Source: Metabacillus mangrovi
GTDB taxonomy: Bacteria > Bacillota > Bacilli > Bacillales > Bacillaceae
Direction: 5' to 3'
NCBI RefSeq assembly: GCF_009711125.1
Contig: NZ_WMIB01000001.1
Coordinates: forward strand, 372,001 to 436,000
DNA length: 64,000 nucleotides
Numbering within the stretch: the first letter of the stretch is position 1; each line of letters begins with the position of its first letter. Under the pieces are notes generated by a model that was given only the letters and a program-made list of their open reading frames with translations, did not search any database and had not been told where the DNA came from. The position numbers were made by a program, and so were the translations under genes. Below, in pieces: positions 31,707-40,534 of this stretch.

Positions 31707-31782
31707 GGTTTGTCTCCTTCTGAGAGTAATAGATTAGAATACAGTTCGCAGCAGTGAACAGGCTTTTAGCCTGCATGAAAGA

Positions 31783-31956
31783 TTATTTGAACGTCTCCAG
31801 CCATTCAGGAACTGTCATCCTGTTGACCCCTTCATAGCGGATCGCTTTTGAAAGATAAGGCTTTATGCCTGTATGCTGGAGGACTGCCTGTGCTGCAATG
31901 AGGACAGCCAAATGAAAAATAATCAATCCCCATACCAGTTTTTCTGCCCGTTTCAT
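31783..31956 (-). CDS. ypfB: Small membrane protein YpfB
   Basis: A 57-residue protein, below usual size limits. It starts MKRAEKLVWG, has one hydrophobic segment at residues about 8-26 (VWGLIIFHLAVLIAAQAVL) and ends VPEWLETFK. GGGAGCTGGCATTT lies before the ATG. It lies between ypfA and cmk, where B. subtilis has ypfB (DUF5359-like). Function unknown. Confidence 0.75.
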   Translation of the reverse strand: MKRAEKLVWGLIIFHLAVLIAAQAVLQHTGIKPYLSKAIRYEGVNRMTVPEWLETFK

Positions 31957-32051
31957 AAATGCCAGCTCCCTGCCTGTTTAGTAAACCGTTTGAAGACCAT
32001 TCCGGAAAATGGCCCGGCTCTACTAAAAAGTATGGCAGCGGATCGGGCTTC

Positions 32052-32711
32052 TTATTCAGCAGGCACTTCTTTTTTCCTGTTTAGAATCTGCTGATCGAAA
32101 CAAAAGCGGACGATTTTCTGCTGTGCTGTTTCTGCTGCATCTGTGAATTTAATGGTTGCTTTACGGACTCCGGAAGAGTCTTCAAGGATCCGGATCAATT
32201 CGGACTCGACTGTTACATACTGAATGGCAGAGTCCTGCATCGGCAGTGCCATCCAGACCAGGAGCTTTTCCCCCTCAGGGATGGTCAGCCCATATGGCAG
32301 AACAATTCCCGCTCCCCCGGCGCTTATGTCTGATGTTACACTGACAAAAGGCTCAAATGATCCCCCGGGTGAATGGACAGCTACATTCACATCTGTTTCA
32401 ATGCGGACGTACTGCCTTCTTTGGATCTTGACAATATCCCTTTCCATCGGTTTTTTAAGCAGGATAACGGGGATATTCTCCTTTTTCCTTCCCATGACGG
32501 CTGTATCGAACCGGTATGGATTCTGATCTGCTCCTGAAGCCAGACAGGAAAGAAGCATTCCATCAGTAAAAAAAGCGGTTTTCCCTGTTTTCTCATTTAA
32601 GGGATAGTCAATGGAAAAAGTATCATCATCTATGGAAACAATTCTGCATTTATATTGTTCACCCGGCTGATTCAGCGGTTCAAGTGTAAGAGTACTCCCG
32701 ATTATAAGCAT
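32052..32711 (-). CDS. ypfA: PilZ-domain c-di-GMP receptor, flagellar brake
   Basis: A 219-residue protein with an N-terminal YcgR-like domain and a C-terminal PilZ domain. The c-di-GMP motifs are visible: QRRQYVRIETDV near residue 110 (RxxxR) and DISAGGAGI near 138 (D/NxSxxG). In B. subtilis the ortholog (YpfA, MotI/DgrA) binds the flagellar motor to stop swimming. The ATG has GAGTGATGGC upstream. Confidence 0.92.
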   Translation of the reverse strand: MLIIGSTLTLEPLNQPGEQYKCRIVSIDDDTFSIDYPLNEKTGKTAFFTDGMLLSCLASGADQNPYRFDTAVMGRKKENIPVILLKKPMERDIVKIQRRQYVRIETDVNVAVHSPGGSFEPFVSVTSDISAGGAGIVLPYGLTIPEGEKLLVWMALPMQDSAIQYVTVESELIRILEDSSGVRKATIKFTDAAETAQQKIVRFCFDQQILNRKKEVPAE

Positions 32712-32778
32712 GCCATCACTCTTTCAATTTGCTTATTCTGTATAATTTCCCACTCCTAATTAAATCATGGAATAGGAA

Positions 32779-32805
32779 AAAGGAAAAGCCCCTGGCTTTC
32801 CCTTT
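32779..32805 (-). terminator. Terminator after ypeB
   Basis: AAAGGAAAAGCC (32779-32790) pairs with GGCTTTCCCTTT (32794-32805) with one A-C mismatch; the minus strand ends TTTTTCC. Confidence 0.75.
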
Positions 32806-32812
32806 TTCACGG

Positions 32813-34162
32813 TTACATCTTCTTAAAAATCGGTTCGGCATTTTTTAATTTTTCAACTTTTTCTTCCATGCCGCTGTCAGCATTGATAAACATTCTGAAC
32901 GTGTCGTCTTCGATTGTTCCCAGGAACTCGTAGCACAGGACTTCTTCTCCAAGCTCATTCGTGATCAATGCCAGTCTGCTTTCCTGAATCATCACTTTCC
33001 GGCTGATCTTTTCCCGGGCTTGTTCTTCTTTCAGCTTAGGCTTCGGCATGTCACGTTTTCGATGGGCTGCCAGGAAGTCTTTTGCCGAGAAGCCGACAAT
33101 CTGCCCATCATCCATCGCCACTTTGATTCTTACCGTATCCGGGTAAAGGAGAATGCCGTTTTCGTTCGGTACATAAGAGAAAACACCAGTCTGATCATAC
33201 TGGGCACTTTCACTCAGCACCAAGTCTTCGGTTTCGAATCCATGCTCCTTCAAGAAAGATACGGCATTATTGGATGCATCATTTAAACTGATGTTTGCTT
33301 CTTTAATATCCCGGCTTTGAATCAGCCAGATCGGGTAGCCGCCCTTTTTGGTAATATCCATATTGAGCTCGGCTTTATGTTTTTTATCGTACATGCTTAC
33401 ACTGTAAAATTCGTAGCCTGCCCCTTTTCCGCTATTCGTTACCTTCAGCTTATCAACTTCTGTAGAAGCGAACTCCTTCGCTTTTTGCTTCGCCTGTTCC
33501 GGAGTAATATCTTCGCCTTTCAGATGTTCAAAGCCTTTCTTTTCAGTCTTGAGGGACGTGAAGCTCGGACCGAAATCGGTTTCTGAATAAGCACTGACGT
33601 TGTTTTCAACGGTCTTGAAGCCATCTACGATCGTATTGTCCTGCTGTTTTTCTCCTGAAGCTAATGCAAGTTCTACATCCATCCAGCGCAGGTTGTTATC
33701 AAGGACCATACTCTGGACGTTCCTCAATTCATTCTGGATATCTTCTGATTTTTGATAAAGAGCCTGCAGAGAAGCATATTCATCCTTGGAAAGCGGTTCG
33801 TTTTCCAGGTCTCTGATGGCTGCGCGGTAGCTGAAGTCTCCGATGCTTGCCAGGAACTCCTCCGTTTTATTAAATGGCAGAAGGGTCAGCGGCAGCTGTC
33901 CTACATCATTATGAGCTTCCGAAGTGATCCTCCACACCTCTGCAAGTGCCGGAGATAGAGATTCTCTTGAATTCATCGCGAGAGTTGTTCCTATTTTGTC
34001 ATGCAGCTGATCCATCTGGTAGGAAAGATCATGAAAAGCACGCTGATAATTGTTTTCCGCATGAATGAGCACTGCATTTTTTTCCTGGTGCTCTTTGTAG
34101 CCCCAGTACCCGGTTCCAGCAACACCTATGGCCAGAAATGCGATTATTATGACTCGTATCAT
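32813..34162 (-). CDS. ypeB: Germination protein YpeB
   Basis: Spore protein needed for assembly and stability of the cortex-lytic enzyme SleB. The 449-residue protein has an N-terminal signal anchor (IIIAFLAIGVAGTGYWGY) and C-terminal PepSY-like YPEB repeats, with FLKEHGFETEDLVLSE and SAKDFLAAHRKRDMPKPKL. It is 16 bp downstream of sleB, the usual forespore operon. Confidence 0.95.
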   Translation of the reverse strand: MIRVIIIAFLAIGVAGTGYWGYKEHQEKNAVLIHAENNYQRAFHDLSYQMDQLHDKIGTTLAMNSRESLSPALAEVWRITSEAHNDVGQLPLTLLPFNKTEEFLASIGDFSYRAAIRDLENEPLSKDEYASLQALYQKSEDIQNELRNVQSMVLDNNLRWMDVELALASGEKQQDNTIVDGFKTVENNVSAYSETDFGPSFTSLKTEKKGFEHLKGEDITPEQAKQKAKEFASTEVDKLKVTNSGKGAGYEFYSVSMYDKKHKAELNMDITKKGGYPIWLIQSRDIKEANISLNDASNNAVSFLKEHGFETEDLVLSESAQYDQTGVFSYVPNENGILLYPDTVRIKVAMDDGQIVGFSAKDFLAAHRKRDMPKPKLKEEQAREKISRKVMIQESRLALITNELGEEVLCYEFLGTIEDDTFRMFINADSGMEEKVEKLKNAEPIFKKM

Positions 34163-34178
34163 AAGCTATCCCCCCCTT

Positions 34179-35117
34179 TTAGTTGCAGAAAATATGCTTT
34201 CCGATTTTTTTGATTTGAGGTCTTCCCCAGATCCAGCCGCTCGTTGCCGTATCAGGGTTGAAGTAATATTGAGCATTTTCCGATGGATCCCAGCCATTGA
34301 TTGCATCGAGAACTGCCTTTCTGGCCTGATCATTCGGTTCCAGCCAGATCTGCCCATCCGCTACAGCGGTGAAGGCACCCGGTTCAAAAATGACCCCTGA
34401 GGCCGTATCAGGGAAAGTAGGGCTCTCGACCCGATTTAATATGACAGCCGCCACGGCTACCTGGCCGATATACGGTTCTCCCCGCGCTTCCCCATAAACC
34501 GCATTGGACATCAGCTTAATATCATTTTGGGAAAAACCGGCCGGCATATTAACCGCTGTATTCTTCGATTTTCCGCCGCCTGCTTGATTTTGACCGCCTT
34601 CCGGCTTTTTGGCTCCGGCTTCCGGCTTTTTCTCTCCGCCTGCAGGGGCCTTGGCCGTTTTACGTTCTTTCTTTTCAAATTCGGTTCTCATTTTAGAGCG
34701 TCTTTCCTTTGACGGTCCCGTCTGCTTTTCGAGCGGCATTCCGCCGTAATGGGTAAAATCTTTTCCTTTTGCAAGCTGCAGGTGAACAAATCGGGCGTTA
34801 AAATCAGACTGTCCGGCAAGCTTTTTCTTTGTCGTGAATCCGACAAGCCCATCCACATTTTCCAATCCGTAGTCAGATTGAAAATTCTTCACTGCCCAGT
34901 ATGTACTCCAGCCGTACACACCATCAATTTTCCCGTGGTAATACCCTATATACTGAAGACGGGCCTGCAATTCAATCACATCATCACCAATCGCTCCGCG
35001 CTGGATGACCTGCTGTGTGAATGCTTTTGCGGCCGGCTGGTTTGGACCGGCAACTAAGGCCGCGAAAATGAAGGTAATTGAGAAAAGTACCATCCATGCC
35101 ATTCGATTCAATTTCAT
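34179..35117 (-). CDS. sleB: Spore cortex-lytic enzyme SleB
   Basis: Lytic transglycosylase that degrades the spore cortex on germination. The 312-residue protein has a signal peptide ending near AKAF (residue 33), a peptidoglycan-binding domain (GDDVIELQARLQYIGYYHGK), a long Lys/Gly-rich linker (residues about 130-190) and a Hydrolase_2 catalytic domain with AVYGEARGEPYIGQVAVAAV. The catalytic Glu is in YGEARGE. The linker is longer than I remember for B. subtilis. Sigma-G control is expected; no clean sigma-G promoter was found. Confidence 0.95.
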   Translation of the reverse strand: MKLNRMAWMVLFSITFIFAALVAGPNQPAAKAFTQQVIQRGAIGDDVIELQARLQYIGYYHGKIDGVYGWSTYWAVKNFQSDYGLENVDGLVGFTTKKKLAGQSDFNARFVHLQLAKGKDFTHYGGMPLEKQTGPSKERRSKMRTEFEKKERKTAKAPAGGEKKPEAGAKKPEGGQNQAGGGKSKNTAVNMPAGFSQNDIKLMSNAVYGEARGEPYIGQVAVAAVILNRVESPTFPDTASGVIFEPGAFTAVADGQIWLEPNDQARKAVLDAINGWDPSENAQYYFNPDTATSGWIWGRPQIKKIGKHIFCN

Positions 35118-35207
35118 GATGCTGCCTCCCTAAGTTATGGATCAATTTTGCTAGTTGTATTTTTTGTAGAGGATGGCATTTTATTCATGCGGATTGTAAG
35201 AGAATAA

Positions 35208-35229
35208 AAAAAAGCCCGGAAATCCGGAC
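35208..35229 (-). terminator. Terminator after prsW
   Basis: CCGGA (35216-35220) pairs with TCCGG (35223-35227) with flanking G-C; the minus strand continues CTTTTTTTTATTC. Confidence 0.7.
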
Positions 35230-35231
35230 AA

Positions 35232-35885
35232 TTAAAGGGATCTGGCAAGACGCGCCTGTTTAGCTTTATGAAGGGCGAACCACCAAAGGCCAAGCATAAA
35301 CGGCAGCATGATCAGCGGCCAGTATTTATAGGTGAAGAGGATGTAATCATACACCCCATGGAGAACGACAGGTATGAAAAGGCTGAGCATAAGCCACCTT
35401 TTTTTATCCTTTGAATCTTCGGTGAATTTGCTTCGGCCCAAATAATACCCCATAATTATCCCGAAAATCGCATGACTTGATACCGGAAACACCGCTCTTC
35501 CTATAGCGAATTCAAGACCATTCGCAAAAAGAAACAGAATATTCTCAAGCGTGGCAAACCCAAGGGAAATGGCACTTCCGTATACGATACCATCGTAGTG
35601 CTCATCAAAATGGACATGAGGATAGATGGCCACAATGAAAATAAACCATTTAAAGAATTCCTCCAGAAAACCGTAGGCAAAGAAGACGCGGAGGAATTCG
35701 CTGGAAATCAAATTCTCCACATCGATTATGTATTGGATAAACATAAGGGGAAACACAAGGATCATACCGAAAATAAAGGCTCTTAACACCATATAAACAG
35801 GCTCTGTGTCGAACTGATCCTTTAAATAGAAATAGCATAGTATGGCCAGCCCGGGAGCGATTCCTGCCGATACGGCTGCGATCAT
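35232..35885 (-). CDS. prsW: Intramembrane protease PrsW
   Basis: Site-1 type membrane protease; in B. subtilis it cuts the anti-sigma factor RsiW. The 217-residue protein has about six to eight membrane segments and the family motifs FLEEFFKW (EExxK), FATLEN, SSHAIFG and VLHGVYD. GAGG lies 8 nt before the ATG. Confidence 0.92.
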   Translation of the reverse strand: MIAAVSAGIAPGLAILCYFYLKDQFDTEPVYMVLRAFIFGMILVFPLMFIQYIIDVENLISSEFLRVFFAYGFLEEFFKWFIFIVAIYPHVHFDEHYDGIVYGSAISLGFATLENILFLFANGLEFAIGRAVFPVSSHAIFGIIMGYYLGRSKFTEDSKDKKRWLMLSLFIPVVLHGVYDYILFTYKYWPLIMLPFMLGLWWFALHKAKQARLARSL

Positions 35886-35969
35886 GAATAATGCCTCTTT
35901 TCACTTTTTGTCAATAGTATCCATTCTCATCGTAACATGAAATTCTGTTTCTGAACATGGTCTTGAGGC

Positions 35970-36941
35970 TTAGAACCGGTCAAAATCCTCCTGGCTGGCC
36001 ATCCCTTTGCTTGAGAGAAGAACAGCGAGTTTAATCCGTGCTTTTTTGCTGTCATAATCTCCGCCGAGAAGGACACCCTTCCGCTGTAGATCCTCCGCAC
36101 TGCCTGTATAGCTGTAAGTGGCATGCACTTTCCCTTCCTCTGCGCTGGTTGTGACTACGATAGTGACACCTGCTTTTACCGCCCTTTCAATTGCAGGAAC
36201 CATCAACGGCGCCACCTGGCCGCGTCCCACTCCCTCGATAACAATTCCTTTTGCACCCGCCTGTACAGAGGCGTCAATAAACAAACCGTCCTGTCCCGTA
36301 TGGGTTTTAATCAGATCTACACGCGGAACCGGATTCAATAATCGGTGCTGATCCCGTCTGATCGGTTTCTGGTAGACCGAAACTGTATCATTATCGATGA
36401 TCCCCATATAGCCATATCCAAAAGACTCAAATCCCTGAAGATTGGATGCATGGACCTTTTTGACATATTTCGCAGAGTAAATTCTTTCATTGAATACCAC
36501 GACAGCGCCTGCTTCAGCCAGTGCATCATCGGCCGCTGCATAAATGGAATTTCTGAGATTGGAATAGACATCTGTCCCTACATCATGCGGAGCTCTCTGT
36601 GAGCCGGTGATCACGACCGGCCGTTTATCTTCAATCGTTAAATCGAGAAAATAAGAGGTCTCCTCGAGACTGTCCGTACCATGGGTGACCACGATTCCGG
36701 AAACCGCCGGATCAAGGAATTCCTTTTCGATCACTTCTTTCAGACTGCACATTTTTTCCACCGTAATATGCATGCTTGGAACCTTCATGACATCGATGAC
36801 CCGCACTTCAATTTCCTCAGGAAGCCTGCATAATGCCGCAAGCTCTTCCCCGGACAGCTCACCTGATGAAAGAAGTCCCTCTGCGATTTCTTTACTGGCA
36901 ATCGTTCCGCCTGTTGTTAAAAGCAATACCTTTTTCTTCAT
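35970..36941 (-). CDS. ansA: L-asparaginase
   Basis: Hydrolyses asparagine to aspartate and ammonia. The 323-residue protein has both active-site threonine motifs, LLTTGGTIASKE at residue 6 and VVTHGTDSLEET near 86, plus ITGSQRAP. It lacks a signal peptide, so it acts in the cytoplasm. Its ATG overlaps the bdr stop in an ATGA junction, with GGAGAAAA upstream. Confidence 0.94.
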   Translation of the reverse strand: MKKKVLLLTTGGTIASKEIAEGLLSSGELSGEELAALCRLPEEIEVRVIDVMKVPSMHITVEKMCSLKEVIEKEFLDPAVSGIVVTHGTDSLEETSYFLDLTIEDKRPVVITGSQRAPHDVGTDVYSNLRNSIYAAADDALAEAGAVVVFNERIYSAKYVKKVHASNLQGFESFGYGYMGIIDNDTVSVYQKPIRRDQHRLLNPVPRVDLIKTHTGQDGLFIDASVQAGAKGIVIEGVGRGQVAPLMVPAIERAVKAGVTIVVTTSAEEGKVHATYSYTGSAEDLQRKGVLLGGDYDSKKARIKLAVLLSSKGMASQEDFDRF

Positions 36942-37909
36942 TCACTTTTCTCCTTCCGGATTGCCTCAGCAATCATCCCTCCATGAAATCTCCCGTTTTC
37001 AATAAAGATTTCGTTGGCATTGTTTCCGGCAGCTATGACCCCTGCAATATAGATGCCCGAAACATTCGTCTCCATTGTCTGCGGATCAAACATTGGTCTT
37101 CCTGATTCTAGATCCGATTCAATGCCCATTTCCTTTAAAAAACGGTGATCCGGGTGATACCCGGTCATCGCGAACACAAAATCATTCGGAATTTTCTTCA
37201 CTGTTTCACCGACTGTGTATTGAAGCTCTTTTTCAGTGATGGCTGATGCGCACGCTCCAAATTCCATCGTGACGGTTCCGTTCCTCACAAGTGCATCAAA
37301 TTCCGGCAGGATCCATGGTTTCACGCTTTTGGAATACTCCGTTCCCCTGTACAGCACCGTAACCCTTGCCCCTGCCTTTACAAGTTCAAGCGCCGCATCT
37401 ACGCTTGAATTTTTGCCGCCGATCACAGCTACATCCTGGTCAAAATAAGGGTGGCCTTCTTTGAAATAATGGAAAACTTTCGGAAGGTCCTCTCCCGGAA
37501 TGCCCATGTAGTTCGGATGATCATAGTAGCCGGTCGCGATAATGACCCGCTCTGTAGAATAGATCCCCTTGGCTGTTTCTACAGTAAAGGAATCCGGACC
37601 CTGCTTCGTAACCTTGCCGACTTTTTCAAAAGAGCGGATGCGCAGGTTTTTTCGTTTTGCCACAGACCGGTAATAAGCAAGAGCCTGATTCCTGACAGGT
37701 TTGCGGTTTTCAGTTATGAATGCAACATCGCCGATCTCGAGCTTTTCACTTGAACTGAAAAACGTCTGGTGGGTTGGATAATGATAAATGGCATTTACAA
37801 TGTTTCCTTTTTCAATGATCAGCGGATCGATGCCGGTATTCTTAAGAGCTATGGCAGCGGCAAGGCCGCACGGGCCGCCGCCAACAATAATCACTTCTTC
37901 TTTAGACAT
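36938..37909 (-). CDS. bdr: Bacillithiol disulfide reductase (YpdA/Bdr)
   Basis: FAD/NADPH flavoprotein that reduces bacillithiol disulfide. The 323-residue protein has an N-terminal FAD motif VIIVGGGPCGLAAAIAL with the Cys typical of YpdA, a second dinucleotide motif DVAVIGGKNSSVDAALEL near residue 160 and YIAGVIAAGN at the end. The ATG at 37909 follows AGGAGTGAAGGAA. It precedes ansA by translational overlap. Confidence 0.93.
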   Translation of the reverse strand: MSKEEVIIVGGGPCGLAAAIALKNTGIDPLIIEKGNIVNAIYHYPTHQTFFSSSEKLEIGDVAFITENRKPVRNQALAYYRSVAKRKNLRIRSFEKVGKVTKQGPDSFTVETAKGIYSTERVIIATGYYDHPNYMGIPGEDLPKVFHYFKEGHPYFDQDVAVIGGKNSSVDAALELVKAGARVTVLYRGTEYSKSVKPWILPEFDALVRNGTVTMEFGACASAITEKELQYTVGETVKKIPNDFVFAMTGYHPDHRFLKEMGIESDLESGRPMFDPQTMETNVSGIYIAGVIAAGNNANEIFIENGRFHGGMIAEAIRKEKSE

Positions 37910-38006
37910 TTCCTTCACTCCTGTTTCAATTGATCCGCACATGTTTTAAAAGCCGTGCTTTATTTTCTGTGGTGCGTCCAATATTATGCAGTCTGCTGCC
38001 CGCTGA

Positions 38007-38070
38007 AGCTGGTCCCCTTAAAATGGCGGCAGCTGGTCCCCTTAAAATGACGGCAGCTGGTCCATTTTGA
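38007..38070. repeat. 24-bp tandem direct repeat, 2.7 copies
   Basis: AGCTGGTCCCCTTAAAATGG is repeated at 38007-38030 and 38031-38054 (one mismatch), with a third partial copy at 38055-38070. It is non-coding and lies between bdr and gudB. Repeats of this GGTCC type recall the multiple terminal repeats of IS21-like elements; no IS gene is present, so this is an inference. Confidence 0.7.
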
Positions 38071-38116
38071 ACAGGGCGGCAATCTCCTTCAGAAAATCGT
38101 TACAAACCGAATATAA

Positions 38117-38144
38117 AAATCTCCTATCTAATGATAGGAGATTT
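38117..38144 (-). terminator. Terminator after gudB
   Basis: AAATCTCCTATC (38117-38128) pairs with GATAGGAGATTT (38133-38144); the minus strand continues TTATATTC. Confidence 0.82.
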
Positions 38145-38163
38145 CCAGTCTGCTTGCAATGAA

Positions 38164-39435
38164 TTAAATCCAGCCTCTGAACCTGCTTGCTTCAGCCGTT
38201 TTGCGTACGCCGACCATATAAGCGGCAAGCCTCATGTCCACTCTTCTGTTCTGGGAAGTTTCATAGATGCTGTTGAAAGACTTAACCATTACTTTTTCCA
38301 GCTTTTCTTCCACTTCTTCCTCAGTCCAGTAATAGCCCTGATTGTTCTGAACCCATTCAAAATAGGAAACCGTAACCCCTCCGGCACTTGCGAGCACATC
38401 CGGAACGAGCAGAATGCCTCTGTCATTCAATATCTGAGTCGCTTCAAGTGTTGTCGGGCCGTTCGCTGCCTCCACGACAATGGAAGCTCTGATATTGTGG
38501 GCGTTTTCCTCTGTAATCTGATTTTCAATCGCTGCAGGAACAAGAATATCACAGTCGAGCTCAAGAAGTTCCTGATTCGTAATCGTGTCATTAAACAGCT
38601 TCGTGACTGTTCCAAAACTGTCTCTGCGATCCAGAAGATAATCGATGTCAAGTCCGTTCGCATCATACAGTCCGCCATACGCATCCGAGATGCCTACCAC
38701 TTTCGCTCCGGCATCATGCATAAATTTTGACAGGAAGCTTCCGGCATTTCCAAACCCCTGAACGACCACTCTCGCACCCTGAAGCTCTATCCCCTTCCGT
38801 TTGGCTGCTTCATGGATACAGATGGTCACTCCTTTGGCTGTTGCTGATTCCCTTCCGTGGGATCCTCCAAGCACGAGCGGTTTTCCTGTAATAAACCCGG
38901 GGGAGTTAAATTCATCGATCCTGCTGTATTCATCCATCATCCAGGCCATAATCTGTGAATTGGTGAACACGTCCGGAGCCGGAATATCTTTTGTAGGCCC
39001 TACAATCTGGCTGATTGCACGGACATAGCCCCGGCTGAGCCGCTCGAGCTCCCTGAACGACATGTCACGCGGATCGCAGACGATCCCGCCCTTACCGCCG
39101 CCGTATGGAAGATCCACAATCCCGCACTTAAGACTCATCCATATTGAAAGCGCTTTAACTTCTGTTTCTGTAACATTCGGGTGGAAGCGTATGCCGCCCT
39201 TCGTCGGTCCTACCGCATCATTATGCTGCGCTCTGTAGCCGGTGAAAATTTTAACGGATCCGTCATCCATTTTGACCGGAATTTTAACTGTCATCATTCG
39301 AATTGGTTCTTTAAGCAACTCATAAACTTCTTCAGGATAGCCCAGCTTTTCCAGGGCTTTATGTATCACCGTTTGGGTCGATTTCAAGACATCATGCTTT
39401 CCGTGATTACTCTCGGTGTTTTTCCCGGCTACCAT
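38164..39435 (-). CDS. gudB: NAD-specific glutamate dehydrogenase GudB
   Basis: Catabolic glutamate dehydrogenase: glutamate to 2-oxoglutarate and ammonia. The 423-residue protein has the active-site lysine in LPYGGGKGGIVCDPR and the Rossmann motif VVQGFGNAGSFLSKF. The region VTETEVKALSIWMS has only one copy of VKA, unlike the B. subtilis 168 cryptic allele with a 9-bp duplication, so it is expected to be active. The ATG at 39435 follows CTAGGAGG. Confidence 0.95.
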   Translation of the reverse strand: MVAGKNTESNHGKHDVLKSTQTVIHKALEKLGYPEEVYELLKEPIRMMTVKIPVKMDDGSVKIFTGYRAQHNDAVGPTKGGIRFHPNVTETEVKALSIWMSLKCGIVDLPYGGGKGGIVCDPRDMSFRELERLSRGYVRAISQIVGPTKDIPAPDVFTNSQIMAWMMDEYSRIDEFNSPGFITGKPLVLGGSHGRESATAKGVTICIHEAAKRKGIELQGARVVVQGFGNAGSFLSKFMHDAGAKVVGISDAYGGLYDANGLDIDYLLDRRDSFGTVTKLFNDTITNQELLELDCDILVPAAIENQITEENAHNIRASIVVEAANGPTTLEATQILNDRGILLVPDVLASAGGVTVSYFEWVQNNQGYYWTEEEVEEKLEKVMVKSFNSIYETSQNRRVDMRLAAYMVGVRKTAEASRFRGWI

Positions 39436-39763
39436 AAGTAAACCTCCTAGTGTCAATCAATTGATATAGACGGCCTTTCAGACAATAGTATACACCTTCA
39501 CTACTGTTATGCCTAGTGATATCGACGGTTTTGAGGGGAATTTTTGGCATCATTGTGCAAGCGGCTCCAAATGGTGAAATGTTTTGATTTTAAGCAATTT
39601 TCTGTCCAATTCCACCCTGATAATGTAAAGATTCCGCCGCCGGCACCCACCTCTTCTTTATGGAGGACTTGACGAACGGCACCGTCGTTCAGGACACTGC
39701 TATACAGCGGCAGCGAGCTTCTATTCACCTGGGCAGCCCACCTGGTTAGAAGGCAATTGAAAA
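39436..39763. other. Gene-free segment between ypbH terminator and gudB, several hairpins
   Basis: The sequence has no convincing gene; an open frame runs across the ypbH terminator and is a shadow. On the minus strand several short stems can form, including ACGACGG with CCGTTCGT near 39679-39694, and CCTC/GAGG near 39646-39667. CAGGGTGGAA (39611-39620, minus strand) recalls a T-box core or an IS21-type end, but neither is complete. A TATACT -10-like element lies at 39488-39493. Confidence 0.35.
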
Positions 39764-39787
39764 ACCCCCGGCCTGATGCGCGGGGGT
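39764..39787 (-). terminator. Terminator after ypbH
   Basis: ACCCCCG (39764-39770) pairs with CGGGGGT (39781-39787); the minus strand continues TTTTCAATTG. Confidence 0.85.
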
Positions 39788-39825
39788 CCATTCTATATAC
39801 CGGACTGTGTGAACAGCCCTTTTTA

Positions 39826-40413
39826 TCATTGAAAATAGTCATTCAGCTGGCGGACGGCTTCTTCAGCCATAATCTGCTTGCCATATTCCTGCAGCCGGTG
39901 GAGTGTTAAAGTAGTGGAGCTTCCATATTCAGCAAGGACGGCGATAACCGTTTCAATCTCAGCCGGTGCATAATCGTCCAAATGCAGAAAATATCTCTCC
40001 TGATAGTGATAAACAGCTCCCTGGGTAAGTCCTATTAAGTTCAATGCTTTTGATAATTGAATGAGGTCTTCAAAGGATTGGAGCTCATAGAGGATATCTA
40101 TGCTCTCGTCCAGTTTGACCTGCATTTCAATGTAATCATCCGCATATTCTTCTTCCTCTTCTTCCACTTCTTCCGTGCTTTTTGTTACAATAACTACCAT
40201 CCCTTGTGCCTGGAGAGAAAACACTTCCACAGCAAGAGATCCGTGAGCATCAAAGCCGAGTTCAAGACTTGCTTCATTCATCATATCCTTGAATAGCTGA
40301 TGCACCTTGAATGAATCCTTCCACAGGTCTTCCTTCGTAAGACCGCGATCCATCAGATCGTCAATCGTAAGAAATATTTTGATTTTGTTGTAATTAAGGC
40401 GCTCCAATCGCAT
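39826..40413 (-). CDS. ypbH: MecA-like adaptor protein YpbH
   Basis: Paralog of MecA, an adaptor that brings substrates to the ClpCP protease. The 195-residue protein starts MRLERLNYNKIKIFLT, like MecA, and has an acidic linker with EEVEEEEEEYADDY near residue 82. The C-terminal half has the LHLDDYAPAEIETVIAVLAEYG segment of the ClpC-binding domain. It is the upstream neighbour of gudB. Confidence 0.9.
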   Translation of the reverse strand: MRLERLNYNKIKIFLTIDDLMDRGLTKEDLWKDSFKVHQLFKDMMNEASLELGFDAHGSLAVEVFSLQAQGMVVIVTKSTEEVEEEEEEYADDYIEMQVKLDESIDILYELQSFEDLIQLSKALNLIGLTQGAVYHYQERYFLHLDDYAPAEIETVIAVLAEYGSSTTLTLHRLQEYGKQIMAEEAVRQLNDYFQ

Positions 40414-40534
40414 CTCTTTCCCTCCTGCCGTAAAACCCTTACCATGTAATTATTCTATGATATACAAGTAAGATGGTTCGTTATTTTGTTAACAGTTTAC
40501 AACGGCAGCAAAAAATAGACAAGTTTATTCACCT

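Noticed and set aside
35155-35187. Sigma-G promoter for sleB
   Set aside because: TGAATA and AATACAA are present upstream of sleB, but the spacing is 20 bp against the usual 17-18, so I do not claim it.
39513-39842. 109-codon frame on the minus strand upstream of gudB
   Set aside because: It begins inside ypbH and runs through the ypbH terminator hairpin; its translation has no recognisable domain.
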